A stretch of DNA of 64,000 nt, taken from the NCBI GenBank assembly GCA_029884455.1, contig JAOUHU010000004.1:40236-104235 (forward strand), in the 5' to 3' direction. Below are positions 17,174 through 26,427 of the stretch, piece by piece; within the stretch, counting starts at the first letter, position 1, and each line of letters begins with the position of its first letter. Under the pieces are notes generated by a model. That model made no database searches. It worked only from the letters and a program-made list of their open reading frames with translations, and was not told where the DNA came from. The translations under genes and the position numbers were made by a program. The DNA is from Gammaproteobacteria bacterium (GTDB taxonomy: Bacteria > Pseudomonadota > Gammaproteobacteria > Steroidobacterales > Woeseiaceae).

Positions 17174-18157
17174 CTATTGGCAAAAGGGCTCAAGCCCGAT
17201 CACCGATTTGATACCGCCGAGCAGCATGGTCTTGAATTCGGCGCCGCCCTCAAAGTCCGGGTTGGTCCAGATGGCCGGATCGTGGCCAAGCGTTGTTACC
17301 CACGACTTGCCGCCGTCGTAATACTGACACCAGGTGACCGGATGGAAGGAGCCATGGCCCGGATGTCCGCCGAGCACCGCCGGCAGCTGACCCGGTCGCG
17401 GCGGACGCGGTTCCCGTGGCGGCGGCACCTGCATGGAGTTCTCATCAACCGTTGCCAGGAAACGGACCTGTGTCGGGAAAGGAATCAGGTTGTACCACTC
17501 GTCCATGAAACTGAAACGCTGCGGCAGATCACGGGTCGATGCATCGCTGCTATTGACCAGCACGACATCGGCGACACGATGCGGCCCATGATCGAAGAAA
17601 TTTGCGCCACCGAGCAGACCTTCGTAGTACGGCCAGTTGTATTGCGTGCCGAAAGCATTGTGCACGCCGACAAATCCGCCACCACGTCGCATGTATTGAC
17701 GCAGCGCGGTCTTCTCGCCGTCATTGAGATTGTCCCGCGAAGTGCTAAAAAAGATGATGGCGTGATAGCTGTTCAGGCCGCCAAGAACAGCACCGTCTTC
17801 CGTGTAGTGCATGGTGATGTTTGCCGCGGCCAGCAACTTGCCGAGTTCTCGCTGCACAACGTTGTCTTCGGCAAGTTCGGGATTCAGTCCCGCCGCCAGC
17901 GGCGCTCCCAGATGCCCATGACGAGGACCGGCCGTCTTTGTAAACAGCAGCACGCGATACTCGTCACTGTCGGGACGCGCCCAGTCGTGGTAGCACGCCG
18001 GGTCGGTACCCCTGCACACGCCGTAGTCCATCGCACCCAGCAGGTCGTTTACCGAACCACCCGGATTGCCGGTCTGTGCCTGGGCGACGCACGCCACGAT
18101 GCTGCTCAACAGAATACCGGTGGCAAGAATTTCTTTCGCAAGATTCGTCATACTCAT
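17174..18157 (-). CDS. ThuA-like (trehalose-utilization) domain protein, secreted
   Basis: A 327-residue protein with an N-terminal signal peptide (ending near VACVAQAQ) and a ThuA domain of the class I glutamine-amidotransferase-like fold. Motifs include YRVLLFTKTAGPRHGHL, YHAIIFFSTSRDNLNDGEK, GGGFVGVHNAFGT and WCQYYDGGKSWVTTLGHD. ThuA relatives are linked to oxidation of disaccharides to keto-sugars. Here the gene overlaps the end of a PQQ dehydrogenase gene by four bases (ATGA), so the pair is translationally coupled. The exact function is not established for periplasmic ThuA proteins. The ATG at 18157 is used; a second ATG lies two codons later. Confidence 0.87.
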   Translation of the reverse strand: MSMTNLAKEILATGILLSSIVACVAQAQTGNPGGSVNDLLGAMDYGVCRGTDPACYHDWARPDSDEYRVLLFTKTAGPRHGHLGAPLAAGLNPELAEDNVVQRELGKLLAAANITMHYTEDGAVLGGLNSYHAIIFFSTSRDNLNDGEKTALRQYMRRGGGFVGVHNAFGTQYNWPYYEGLLGGANFFDHGPHRVADVVLVNSSDASTRDLPQRFSFMDEWYNLIPFPTQVRFLATVDENSMQVPPPREPRPPRPGQLPAVLGGHPGHGSFHPVTWCQYYDGGKSWVTTLGHDPAIWTNPDFEGGAEFKTMLLGGIKSVIGLEPFCQ

Positions 18158-20001
18158 TTACCTGAAAGTCGGTAGGCAATTACCTCGTCGCTCGTTTGAT
18201 CGCGCATGAAGTATCCGCCGCCGTTGCCGCCAATGACGACGTATTGCTTGCCATCGCGGCCCATGTAGGTGCTTGGTGTGCCTTGTGACGGCGCCGGCAG
18301 ACGATCCCGCCAAAGCTCCTTGCCATTGCGTGCGTCAAATGCCCGAAAATAACCGTCAACGGTCGCACCAATGAAGACAAGATCACCTGCAGTTGTTATC
18401 AATCCACCAACACTTGGCGTGCCCGTTGGTGGCACGCCCTGTGCGCTGAGTTCCTCGAATTCGCCCAGCGGCACGCGCCAGGCGATGTCGCCCGTATTGG
18501 CATCAACCGCGACCAATTCACCCCAGGGCGGCTCGCTACAACTCCACATCTTGTCGTTATTCCAGAAGCGCCGCTGTTCCGGCGTCACCTTGCGCATGCC
18601 GGATTCGGTCAACTCGAGATGACCCCACTGGCCCGCGGTATGGACATTGGCAATGATCAGTGCCAACGACGGATTGAAGGCCGCACCCCACCAATTGCTG
18701 CCGCCCTGGGCACCCGGGAACACGATAATGTCCTGGTCCAGTTTCCAGGGCTGGTAAGGCACCGCATCGCTGAGCTTGTAGTCATCCCAGAGCCGCGCGC
18801 AAAAAGCCTCGTGCTCAGGCGTTACCTTTGCCAGATTTGCACGGGTCATCGTGTTACGCACCAGTGGCTCTGGTTTGATCGGGAACGGTTGCGTCGGCGA
18901 CGTCCATTCGCCCGGTACTGTCGTTTGAGGAACCGGTCGCTCCTCCATGCCGAAAACCGGTTCGCCGGTATCGCGATCAAAAATGAACATCAGGCCCATC
19001 TTGTTCATCTGCACCACTGCCGGAATGGTCTTGCCTTCGCGCACCACGTCGATGAGCGTCGGCGCCGCCGCAATGTCGTAGTCCCAGATATCGTGGTGCA
19101 CCAGTTGCTGGAACCATTTCATCTTGCCTGTCAGGGCATCAAGTGCCACCAGCGAGTCGCTGTAGAGATTGTTGCCGTGATGTTCCCCGCCCCAGTAATC
19201 GTTGCCGACCTTCTCGACCGGCACAAACACGGTGCCGCGTACCGCATCGACCGTGAACAGGCCCCAGATGCTCGGCGTAAAATCCTTGTCCGCGCTGCCG
19301 TCGAGCCAGCTTATGCGGTTGATGTCACCTGGCTGGGCTTTGAGGTAGAACGTCCAGATCAACTTGCCGGACACAATGTCCCAGCCCTTGACCGTTTCCC
19401 CGTGTCCCTGTTCCACGCCGCCTTGGGTGATCAGTACATTTTCATAAAAGGCAGCCGGCGACGTGGGTCGGAGGCCCGGGATCACGCCATCATCACCAAA
19501 ACCTGGCACCAGCCGCCCGCTCGCCGCATCGATGGCCGCCAGACCTTTTGATGTCGTGGAGTAGATTCGCGGCCTGATCTGGTCGCTACCCGGCCAGTAC
19601 ATCGGCCCGCGCAGCGCCGTGCCGGCCGCACCGCCGCCACTCAGGAACCTGGACCGGGCGTCGGCTGCGGGCAGCGCGGGCGGTTCGTACTTCCAGATTT
19701 GCTCGCCGGTGACAGCATCCAGGGCGAATACGCCGTTCGGCGCGCTGAAATACATTACGCTGTCGATCACCATCGGTGCGCCGGCGAACCGGCCTGACTG
19801 GGTATGAAACGTCCAGGCTCGTTCCAGCCCGGTGACGTTCGAAACATTGATTTGTGCCAGCGTTGAATAGCGCGTGGCACCGGCGTCGCCCTGGTGGTGC
19901 AGCCAGTCCCTGCCCGCCGTTTCCTGCTCCTGCGCAACAACACTGGCAGTGAACAACGCCACTATCAATACCAGCCAGGACAACGGATACCGCTTGTTCA
20001 T
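18154..20001 (-). CDS. PQQ-dependent dehydrogenase, periplasmic (glucose/quinate/shikimate-type fold)
   Basis: A 615-residue quinoprotein with a signal peptide ending ASVVAQ and no membrane anchor domain. The eight-bladed propeller is seen in repeated blade motifs (RAWTFHTQSGRF, GEQIWKYEPP, GKMKWFQQLVHHDIWDYDIA, GDIAWRVPLGEFEEL, GKELWRDRLPAPSQGTPSTY). The HHDIWDYD segment and the C-terminal YVVIGGNGGGYF are typical of soluble PQQ sugar or alcohol dehydrogenases. No heme motif is present, so electrons must go to a separate acceptor. A GGGG lies upstream of ATG 20001. It is followed by the ThuA gene with a four-base overlap. True QuiA-type enzymes have an N-terminal membrane domain, which is absent here, so a quinate substrate is not implied. 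Confidence 0.87.
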   Translation of the reverse strand: MNKRYPLSWLVLIVALFTASVVAQEQETAGRDWLHHQGDAGATRYSTLAQINVSNVTGLERAWTFHTQSGRFAGAPMVIDSVMYFSAPNGVFALDAVTGEQIWKYEPPALPAADARSRFLSGGGAAGTALRGPMYWPGSDQIRPRIYSTTSKGLAAIDAASGRLVPGFGDDGVIPGLRPTSPAAFYENVLITQGGVEQGHGETVKGWDIVSGKLIWTFYLKAQPGDINRISWLDGSADKDFTPSIWGLFTVDAVRGTVFVPVEKVGNDYWGGEHHGNNLYSDSLVALDALTGKMKWFQQLVHHDIWDYDIAAAPTLIDVVREGKTIPAVVQMNKMGLMFIFDRDTGEPVFGMEERPVPQTTVPGEWTSPTQPFPIKPEPLVRNTMTRANLAKVTPEHEAFCARLWDDYKLSDAVPYQPWKLDQDIIVFPGAQGGSNWWGAAFNPSLALIIANVHTAGQWGHLELTESGMRKVTPEQRRFWNNDKMWSCSEPPWGELVAVDANTGDIAWRVPLGEFEELSAQGVPPTGTPSVGGLITTAGDLVFIGATVDGYFRAFDARNGKELWRDRLPAPSQGTPSTYMGRDGKQYVVIGGNGGGYFMRDQTSDEVIAYRLSGK

Positions 20002-20304
20002 CTGATAGCCCCCTCAATCTTTTAACTTTCGACCCTGTTGACCCTGGCCGACGCCCTGCGGGTGGCCACGGCGCCCGGCTGCGAGCGCGTCCAACTGACC
20101 TTTCGGTGCGCCGGCCTGCCCTTGGCAAACTACCACGAACCAGTTCGTTCATAAAGCTTGTTACACTGTTTCCGGGCTGCTCCGAGAGTCGCCGCGGCCG
20201 CTATCAATCTTAAGAAGTTCCAAGATTTTGCATCGCAACGATTCCTGAGCGCTGGCATGCTAAAGTTTCGGCGCTTAAAAAAAATCAGCCGCCGGAGAGA
20301 AAAT
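20002..20304. other. Gene-free divergent region between the PQQ and methyltransferase genes
   Basis: No credible gene. The region must hold promoters for the minus-strand PQQ gene and the plus-strand methyltransferase gene. The only notable structure is the inverted repeat ACGAACCAGTTCGT at 20135-20148. The plus-strand gene has GGAGAG before its ATG at 20305. Confidence 0.6.
20135..20148. promoter_or_regulatory. Inverted repeat ACGAAC-CA-GTTCGT, operator candidate
   Basis: Two perfect six-base arms separated by two bases lie in the middle of the divergent intergenic region, about 135 bases from the PQQ gene start and 155 from the methyltransferase start. The symmetry suggests a dimeric repressor site; no regulator gene is adjacent, so the binding protein is unknown. 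Confidence 0.3.
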
Positions 20305-21072
20305 ATGAAGCTTACGACACGAATTCTGGGCTACACCGTGATCCTGGCGTGCGTTATCAGCGCAGGCATCGCCGCGGCCGGATCGATCGACGAATCGATC
20401 GCAAACAGCCACCGCTCGGACGCCAATCGAGCGCGCGACGGCGAGCGCAAGCCTGACCAGGTGCTTGCCTTCGTCGGACTCGGGGCCGGTGAGCTGGTAC
20501 TCGACTGGGGTTCTGGGGGCGGCTACTGGTCGGAACTCTTCAGTGGCATCGTCGGTGACGATGGCGCCGTCTTTGCGCAGCAAAATTCCGGTGAACGGTT
20601 CGACGCCCAGAAAGCCGCACTGACAGAGCAATATGCGCCATTCGGCAACATCGACCTCCTGCCCGTCGAGCGCGGCGCAAAAATTCCGCTGGCCGACGAT
20701 TCCGTCGATACGGTCTTTCTGTCCTATATCTTTCATCACATGCACTTTGCAGCAGACTCAGGCGAGGAATTTCCAGCGTCGTCAGCCGCCATCCTTGCCG
20801 AATTTTTCCGCGTACTGAAGCCGGGCGGTACATTTATTGTCATCGAACATGCTGCCGCAGACGGTTCCTCGCGGGCGCAAAGTGCAGATTGGCATCGCAC
20901 GCCGCCTGCGATGGCCAGGGCCGATATCACGGGCATGGGGTTTGAATTCGCCGGTGAAGCACCGGAAATATTTCATAACCCTGACGACGACCTGAAAAAC
21001 AAATGGAGCGAGACGGGCCTGCGGGGCAATACCACGACATTTGTGCACAAATATCGCGTGCCGGGCCAGTAA
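20305..21072 (+). CDS. Exported class I SAM-dependent methyltransferase-like protein
   Basis: From ATG 20305 (GGAGAG nine bases upstream) the 255-residue protein starts with a signal-peptide-like or anchor segment (TRILGYTVILACVISAGIAAAG) and continues into a class I methyltransferase fold. Motif I appears as LVLDWGSGGGYW, an acidic strand follows, then the motif IFHHMHF and the post-motif FFRVLKPGGTFIVIEH. Such periplasm-directed methyltransferase-like proteins occur in many marine gammaproteobacteria without assigned function; SAM is not expected outside the cytoplasm, so the role is unclear. The next gene, an MBL lipoprotein, starts within or just after the end of this one, suggesting an operon. 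Confidence 0.8.
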   Translation: MKLTTRILGYTVILACVISAGIAAAGSIDESIANSHRSDANRARDGERKPDQVLAFVGLGAGELVLDWGSGGGYWSELFSGIVGDDGAVFAQQNSGERFDAQKAALTEQYAPFGNIDLLPVERGAKIPLADDSVDTVFLSYIFHHMHFAADSGEEFPASSAAILAEFFRVLKPGGTFIVIEHAAADGSSRAQSADWHRTPPAMARADITGMGFEFAGEAPEIFHNPDDDLKNKWSETGLRGNTTTFVHKYRVPGQ

Positions 21073-21094
21073 ATCGCTGGCGTGCGCCGAAGCT

Positions 21095-22174
21095 GTGACA
21101 GCCCGGGATAGCATCCAGACAGCAAACAGGAAGCAGGGAGCACTGGCGTGCAGTGCCCTGTTTCTGATGTTGGCAGCGTGCGTCAACGAAGGTAATACAG
21201 GACCAGGGGCCGAACCTGCGGCGACACCTGACAATGCGACCGTCAATTACTTCATGACGGTAGCGGGTCAGGCGGCCGGTTTTGACCACATAGGTCTGTA
21301 CAACACCACCTGCGCGAGAATGGGCGATCCCACCGCGGGACGTGAGCGGCCACCGGAAAATCGCGAATCTCCGGACACCTGGGGCATGCAGCCGGCCAGA
21401 GTATTCGATAACGTCTACTGGCTCGGCGAGTTCCCTGCGTTCGAGTCCAATCCCGGTGCCTGGGCGGTGACAACATCCGAGGGCATCATCGTACTGGACG
21501 CACTATTCGACTACTCCGTCGAGGGACAGATTGTTGGCGGGCTCCGAAAAATGGGCCTGGATCCCGGCGACATCCGCTATGTTCTGATATCGCACGGTCA
21601 CCGCGATCACTATGGCGGCGCACGATTCCTGCAGGAAAATTTTGCTGCCACTGTGCTTATCAGTGAGGCGGACTGGAACTTCATCAACGAGCGCGCCGCC
21701 GCGAGCGGCGACGATAGCGGTTTGCCGGACGCCGGCCTGGTGCAGTTCATTCGCGACGGTGACCGGTTCACACTGGGCGACACCACGTTCAATCTGTATG
21801 TGACGCCCGGACACACACCCGGCACTGTATCGTACACGCTGCCTGTGTTTGACAATGGCACAGCGCATATCGCCGCAGTCTGGGGCGGCTCAGGCCTGGC
21901 CTTCAGGGCGGATTCTGCGAAACAGCAAAAGCTCGAAGCGTTTCGCCAATACAATGTATCCGCGCTGCGCTTCCGTGAAATTGTCACTGCAGCAGGTGCC
22001 GATGTAATGCTCGGCAACCATTCCTACCTGGTACTCGCTGACGAAAAAAATGCCCTGCTTGCCAGGCGCCAGCCCGGCGACCCGAACCCGTACGTACTAG
22101 GCCGGGAAAAAACGGTCAATTACATGAATGTCGCGGTAGCATGCTCGGCCGCAGGCATGGCCAGCTTCAACTAG
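21095..22174 (+). CDS. MBL-fold metallohydrolase lipoprotein
   Basis: About 359 residues. The metallo-beta-lactamase signature SHGHRDHYGG is intact, followed by the later ligands in TPGHTPGTVSY and the C-terminal GNHSYLVL histidine, so two metals can be bound. The N-terminus carries a lipobox-like LMLAAC, pointing to a lipid-anchored periplasmic protein. The frame is open from a TTG at 21041 inside the methyltransferase gene; GTG 21095 gives a sensible signal peptide but has no clear ribosome binding site, so the start is uncertain. The family resembles subclass B3-like hydrolases of unknown substrate. A truncated relative of its C-terminus lies at 16867-17173. It converges with the spermidine-synthase-like gene 14 bases downstream. 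Confidence 0.85.
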   Translation: MTARDSIQTANRKQGALACSALFLMLAACVNEGNTGPGAEPAATPDNATVNYFMTVAGQAAGFDHIGLYNTTCARMGDPTAGRERPPENRESPDTWGMQPARVFDNVYWLGEFPAFESNPGAWAVTTSEGIIVLDALFDYSVEGQIVGGLRKMGLDPGDIRYVLISHGHRDHYGGARFLQENFAATVLISEADWNFINERAAASGDDSGLPDAGLVQFIRDGDRFTLGDTTFNLYVTPGHTPGTVSYTLPVFDNGTAHIAAVWGGSGLAFRADSAKQQKLEAFRQYNVSALRFREIVTAAGADVMLGNHSYLVLADEKNALLARRQPGDPNPYVLGREKTVNYMNVAVACSAAGMASFN

Positions 22175-22188
22175 GGTTCAATACGAAT

Positions 22189-24702
22189 TTATTCCGCAGC
22201 CGCTGCTGCCCGGGACGCCGCCGCAGTCGCGCGCGCTGCATCACCGCGGCGCCGGTAATGGGCCGCCAGTTGCGCCCATTGGCCGGCATTCGAAAATTCC
22301 GCTTCCGGCAAACCCGCGTATTGCAGCAGCAGCGCGAAATTCTCACCACGAGTGTCGACGTGCAGCTTCCTCGCGCTTGAATACTCAATAAGCATGTTGT
22401 CGTCAGTATTAATGGGACTGCCCGCGTCCATGCTTGCGATGTTACCAGCGTCCATCTGGTACAAGGCAAGCATGTCAACCACCGAGCGAATGTCGATACG
22501 GTCCAGTTCCAGCGCAATCGCGGGCTGACTCAGCAGCCGCATTGCCGCAGTTTCAGACGCCTGAAGCGGTGTGTCGGAACCGATCAGGACGAGGTCGTTG
22601 TACTCAATGGAGGCGTATACAAGCACATACCGGAATACTGCGCTGAAGGTCCCGAGTATCGATCGCAGGTCAGCACTGTCGAGACCGTAGATGGGTACCC
22701 ATTGCGACCAGGCGCCACCTTGCCTGAGGCGCGATTTGCCAAGTTCCAGGAACTCGCGCGTGAACAGATTCGCAATACCGGAGATCCATGGATTGGACGG
22801 CTCGCTGACAATGGCATCGAAACTTCCTGGTGCCGCCAGCAGTAATTGGTTGCGAGCATCATTGAAAACAAGCTCGACGCGCGGGTCGGACAACACGGTG
22901 TGATTCCATGCATCGAAATAGCGTGCCGCGCGGCCGATCGCCGGCTCGAGTTCGACGATTTCCAGGCGTCTGAGTTCCGGTACCAGGGCAACGGCTCCCG
23001 CTGTCACGCCCGAAGCAAGTCCGATCACCATGACGTCTTCAGCTCGCTCGACGAATTGCATCGGCAGTAGGGCCAGTAACACCTGGGTGGGCATGTCATC
23101 GGTAGTCGAAGCATCGACCTTGCCATTGATTGCGAGCCAGCGGTGCGATGTGCCGATGTTCTGTGCCACCGTGACCACGCTCGACAGTCCCTCTTCGTAA
23201 AAAAGCAGCTCGTAAAGGTCAACGCTGTAGCGCAGGATTTCCTCCCGGCTATGATCTTCGAGGTTCGAAACATAGTGATACATGCCAGAGGTCATGAGCA
23301 GCGGATTCCACGGTGGCCGCTGGGTAACGAACAGGACTGTCATGCCTGCCAATGCGAGCGGCGACACCAGCGCCCAATATCGTTTCGATCTGCCCGCGGC
23401 GTACAGGGCAAGCACGCCGGCTGCGACCAGTCCGGCAGCGGCGCCGACCAGAACTGTGCCCTGCATGCCCAGCGTCGGCAGCAAAACAAATCCGGCAAGA
23501 AACGCACCTACTGCGGCGCCAATCGCGTTGACTCCGTACACGATACCGACGGGTCGCCCGAGATTCTTGCGCATGCCCACCACCGCGCGCACGGCGATGG
23601 GGAAATGCATGCCCATGAGGATTGCGGGCGGCGTCATCACCAGCCCGGCCAGCAGCAGCGAAACCCACCAGACCGCCGCAAAGCGCTGCGCGGCGCCGAA
23701 CTGATCGAACAGATGCACATACCAGAATGGCAATTGCGGGTACAGGTACATCGTGACGTAGGCGAGCATTGCGATGCCGATCTCAACGACCGCGAAGCTG
23801 CGTAGCACCTGCGATCGCCCTCCTGCAAGCAGCATGCGGTCCGCGATTTGCCCGCCCAGTTTTCCGCCCAGCGCAATACCAAGCAAAAAGGCAATCAGCA
23901 TTACGGCGAAGGTGTACGCGGAACTGCCCAGCAGCAGTGTCAACAGGCGTGTCCAACTCACCTCGTATACGAGCACCGCAAAACCGGCCAGGCCGATAGC
24001 AACGCAAACCACGATCATGAGCGGCGTCTGCCCTGCCGGGGTTTGCGTACGGTCTTCGGCGGCCACGTCGCCCGGCGACACCCACCGCCCGAGGGCGACC
24101 GCGGCAGTGCCGAGCAGCAGGTTTGCCGCGGCAGCGATCATGGTGGTGTGAAACATGCCGACTTGCGGCAGCAGCAGGAAACCGCATAACGCGATGCCCA
24201 GCACCGCGCCGCAGGTGTTGATGGCGTACAGAGTGCCGACACGATCGCCAGCGGTGCCGAGACGCAGAGTTGCGAAGCGCGCCAGCAGCGGCAGGGTGGC
24301 ACCCATGGCAGCGGTTGGCGGCAGCAGCAATGCACTCACAAGGGCAAACTGGATAACGCCGAACACCAGCGGACCAGGCTGCAGCGCGCGCCATAAGTCC
24401 AGGTACACGGGAGTCAGCAGTGCGAGCAGCGTTGGCAGGACCAACGCATACAATCCGATGCCAAGTTCAAGAATGCCGTACGCGATCAGCGGCCGCGGCA
24501 GGCGGTCGGCGAAGCGCGCGATCGCAAAGCCACCGGCAGCCAGACCCGCCATGAAACCGGCCAGTAGTGTTGAAACGGCAAAGGTCGAGGTGCCGAATAC
24601 GAGCTGCAACTCGCGCATCCAGAGAACCTGGTAGGCAAGCGCCGTGGCACCGGAGACGAAAAACAGCGGCAGCAACAACCTGACCGCGTTTTCCGTGCGC
24701 AA
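22189..24702 (-). CDS. Membrane-fused spermidine-synthase-like protein
   Basis: An 837-residue fusion. Residues about 1-440 form 12 or so membrane helices of an MFS-like module. Residues about 460-740 resemble the spermidine synthase domain, with SSVVTVAQNIGTSHRWLAING, VMVIGLASGVTAGAV (nucleotide-binding loop), RLEIVELEPAI and DAIVSEPSNPWISGI. A short TPR-like tail follows (AQLAAHYRRRGDAARATA). Proteins with this architecture are widespread and are annotated as fused MFS/spermidine synthases, but polyamine synthesis has not been shown for most. The start is a TTG at 24702, chosen because family members begin right before the first helix; no ribosome binding site is obvious. It follows the small cytochrome/HhH gene by about 27 bases. 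Confidence 0.86.
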   Translation of the reverse strand: MRTENAVRLLLPLFFVSGATALAYQVLWMRELQLVFGTSTFAVSTLLAGFMAGLAAGGFAIARFADRLPRPLIAYGILELGIGLYALVLPTLLALLTPVYLDLWRALQPGPLVFGVIQFALVSALLLPPTAAMGATLPLLARFATLRLGTAGDRVGTLYAINTCGAVLGIALCGFLLLPQVGMFHTTMIAAAANLLLGTAAVALGRWVSPGDVAAEDRTQTPAGQTPLMIVVCVAIGLAGFAVLVYEVSWTRLLTLLLGSSAYTFAVMLIAFLLGIALGGKLGGQIADRMLLAGGRSQVLRSFAVVEIGIAMLAYVTMYLYPQLPFWYVHLFDQFGAAQRFAAVWWVSLLLAGLVMTPPAILMGMHFPIAVRAVVGMRKNLGRPVGIVYGVNAIGAAVGAFLAGFVLLPTLGMQGTVLVGAAAGLVAAGVLALYAAGRSKRYWALVSPLALAGMTVLFVTQRPPWNPLLMTSGMYHYVSNLEDHSREEILRYSVDLYELLFYEEGLSSVVTVAQNIGTSHRWLAINGKVDASTTDDMPTQVLLALLPMQFVERAEDVMVIGLASGVTAGAVALVPELRRLEIVELEPAIGRAARYFDAWNHTVLSDPRVELVFNDARNQLLLAAPGSFDAIVSEPSNPWISGIANLFTREFLELGKSRLRQGGAWSQWVPIYGLDSADLRSILGTFSAVFRYVLVYASIEYNDLVLIGSDTPLQASETAAMRLLSQPAIALELDRIDIRSVVDMLALYQMDAGNIASMDAGSPINTDDNMLIEYSSARKLHVDTRGENFALLLQYAGLPEAEFSNAGQWAQLAAHYRRRGDAARATAAASRAAAAAE

Positions 24703-24729
24703 TTGAATGGTTTACGGCCCCGTCACGAA

Positions 24730-25203
24730 TCAGTTGAATACGATGGCATCGGCCTGCGCGTCAATCGCGGCCACGTCGATGCCAGGCACACCCTTCAGGC
24801 TTGCAAGGTCAGCAAATTTTCCATGTTCCTTGCGATAAGCGACGACCGCTTCAGCGTCCGCGACGGGCAACGCGAGCACCGCCGCAAGTTCGCGAGCACT
24901 GGCGCTGTTGATCCAGACCGCACCCCAGGTCTGCTTGAGAAATAACTTGATCTCTGCGAGTTGCTCCTCGGTTGCGATCGCCCCGCGGCCAACCATATCT
25001 GAAACCACGAAGTCCCACTGACTCGGCAACTTGCGCGGACCTGCAAATACCTGGTCCCAGCTGTGACAGGCCGATGCGCACACGACGCCGGTCACCTGCT
25101 CGCCATTGGCACCCGGGTCATCCTGCGCGGACGCCGTTACACTGGCGATCGCCAGGACAAAAACCACGGCCATCGCCCCGGACCAAAATCCTGGTGCTGT
25201 CAC
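24730..25203 (-). CDS. Small exported cytochrome-like / helix-hairpin-helix protein with CxxxCH motif
   Basis: About 157 residues from GTG 25203 (GGAG at good spacing; an in-frame GTG at 25215 is the alternative). The signal peptide ends near ASVTASAQ. The next part looks like the heme-binding region of small c-type cytochromes found beside quinoproteins, but the motif reads VCASACHSW: two cysteines separated by three residues instead of two. The second half is a ComEA-type helix-hairpin-helix domain (INSASARELAAVLALPVADA, then FADLASLKGVPGIDVAAID). Family relatives usually carry CSACH. The gene lies 63 bases downstream of the TIM-barrel isomerase and PQQ dehydrogenase genes, so electron transfer from the PQQ enzyme is a plausible role, if heme is bound. 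Confidence 0.72.
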   Translation of the reverse strand: MTAPGFWSGAMAVVFVLAIASVTASAQDDPGANGEQVTGVVCASACHSWDQVFAGPRKLPSQWDFVVSDMVGRGAIATEEQLAEIKLFLKQTWGAVWINSASARELAAVLALPVADAEAVVAYRKEHGKFADLASLKGVPGIDVAAIDAQADAIVFN

Positions 25204-25266
25204 ATCAGTCTCCACACACGCCCAAAGTCAGCATCGACACTATATAAATGGCAGCCTGAACGGCGG

Positions 25267-26412
25267 CTAAACAACGATACCGCTGCCGGACTGAGCGAGC
25301 GCCGTGCGTACGGTCAGCACGTCGCGTTTGAGCGCACCCAGCACGATTTTCCGTGGCAGCGTAAGAACCGAAAGGCCGCGTTCCGCGCCGCCGAGCGGAT
25401 ACTCGGCCTGTACGTCCATGATGCCGTTGAACCCCATCTCGCCGAGCACCTGCCCGTATCGAAACAGATCGACAACGCCTGTGCCGATGGCCGTCTCTGC
25501 CTGTCGCCAGCCCATGCCGCGGGCAAAATGTTCGCCGGCGAGCGGCAGCGGGATCCGGTCCAGCGGGTCGCCTTGCGCAGGCCGCGGTCCGCCAAAGCCG
25601 CGAAAGCGCTGACCAGCAGCCCCCGGTGGCTCAGGATTCGGGCCCGGGAAAGGGCCGCCCTGTTCGGTCAGGCCACCGAGGTCCTGAGTCCAGGTTCGAT
25701 CCTTCCAGCTGAGCGTGTCCACCCAGGCGCCAGCGGTTCTGAACAGGGTTTCCCACATTGGTCCGTGCTGCGACATATGGCCGGTATCCCAATGCAACGC
25801 CACCTGTTGCGGATCAAAGTCCTGCAGCACGTAGAGCAGGTCCCAGACCACGCTACCGACCGACGACGCCCCGGAGCGCGTGTGGTACAGCAGTCGCGTG
25901 CCATGGCGCTCGTTGAGTTTTGCAAATCGTTCGACCTTGCGCTTGATCGCATCAAGCTGCGGCATGATGGGCTGGCTCAGATCGTAGCGATCGGTGCCGA
26001 GCCAGTAGCGGCTGATACCCAGATCGGCCATCGTGGCAACGAGACGCTCAACGTCCGCATCGACGTCGGTCTGGTTACCACCACGAATTGCGAGCACATC
26101 AATACCGCCGGCGCGCATGGCCTTGACGAAAACCGGCAGGTCGCTACGCAAAGTGGCCTGTTGCACGTGCGCGGTCTCGCCATCCTGCACCGTCAGCATG
26201 AAGCTCTTGCAGGTCAGCTCCTGGCAGGCAGTGACCAGCTCCTCGGGCGTACGCAACCAGTGCAGGCAGCGCGAGTACGCGAGCAAGGGAATGTTTCGCG
26301 TGACTGCGGCCGACGCTGGCGCCGGCACCGCCTCGGCCAACGCTCGATTGGTGGTCGCGCCGCCGACCAGGGAGGCCAGCAGAGCCGAGTTCAGAAAATC
26401 TCGTCGATTCAT
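25267..26412 (-). CDS. Tat-exported sugar phosphate isomerase/epimerase-like TIM-barrel protein
   Basis: A 381-residue xylose-isomerase-like TIM-barrel protein with a twin-arginine signal (MNRRDFLNSALLASLVGG, cleavage near NRALA). It is predicted to be exported folded to the periplasm. Barrel segments include LAIRGGNQTDVDADVERLV, LLYHTRSGASSVGSVVWDLL and ALHWDTGHMSQHGP, the last carrying likely metal ligands. A Pro/Gly-rich insertion (about residues 270-300) separates late strands. The ATG at 26412 has a strong GGAGG. It starts 16 bases after the end of a PQQ dehydrogenase gene, so both probably act on the same sugar-like molecule, with the isomerase using the oxidised product. Substrate unknown. 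Confidence 0.82.
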   Translation of the reverse strand: MNRRDFLNSALLASLVGGATTNRALAEAVPAPASAAVTRNIPLLAYSRCLHWLRTPEELVTACQELTCKSFMLTVQDGETAHVQQATLRSDLPVFVKAMRAGGIDVLAIRGGNQTDVDADVERLVATMADLGISRYWLGTDRYDLSQPIMPQLDAIKRKVERFAKLNERHGTRLLYHTRSGASSVGSVVWDLLYVLQDFDPQQVALHWDTGHMSQHGPMWETLFRTAGAWVDTLSWKDRTWTQDLGGLTEQGGPFPGPNPEPPGAAGQRFRGFGGPRPAQGDPLDRIPLPLAGEHFARGMGWRQAETAIGTGVVDLFRYGQVLGEMGFNGIMDVQAEYPLGGAERGLSVLTLPRKIVLGALKRDVLTVRTALAQSGSGIVV

Positions 26413-26427
26413 GATTCTGTCCTCCGG

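Noticed and set aside
18154..20001. PQQ enzyme as the QuiA-type quinate dehydrogenase
   Set aside because: It lacks the N-terminal membrane domain of QuiA and is far from the quinate genes; the AroE-type enzyme fills that step.
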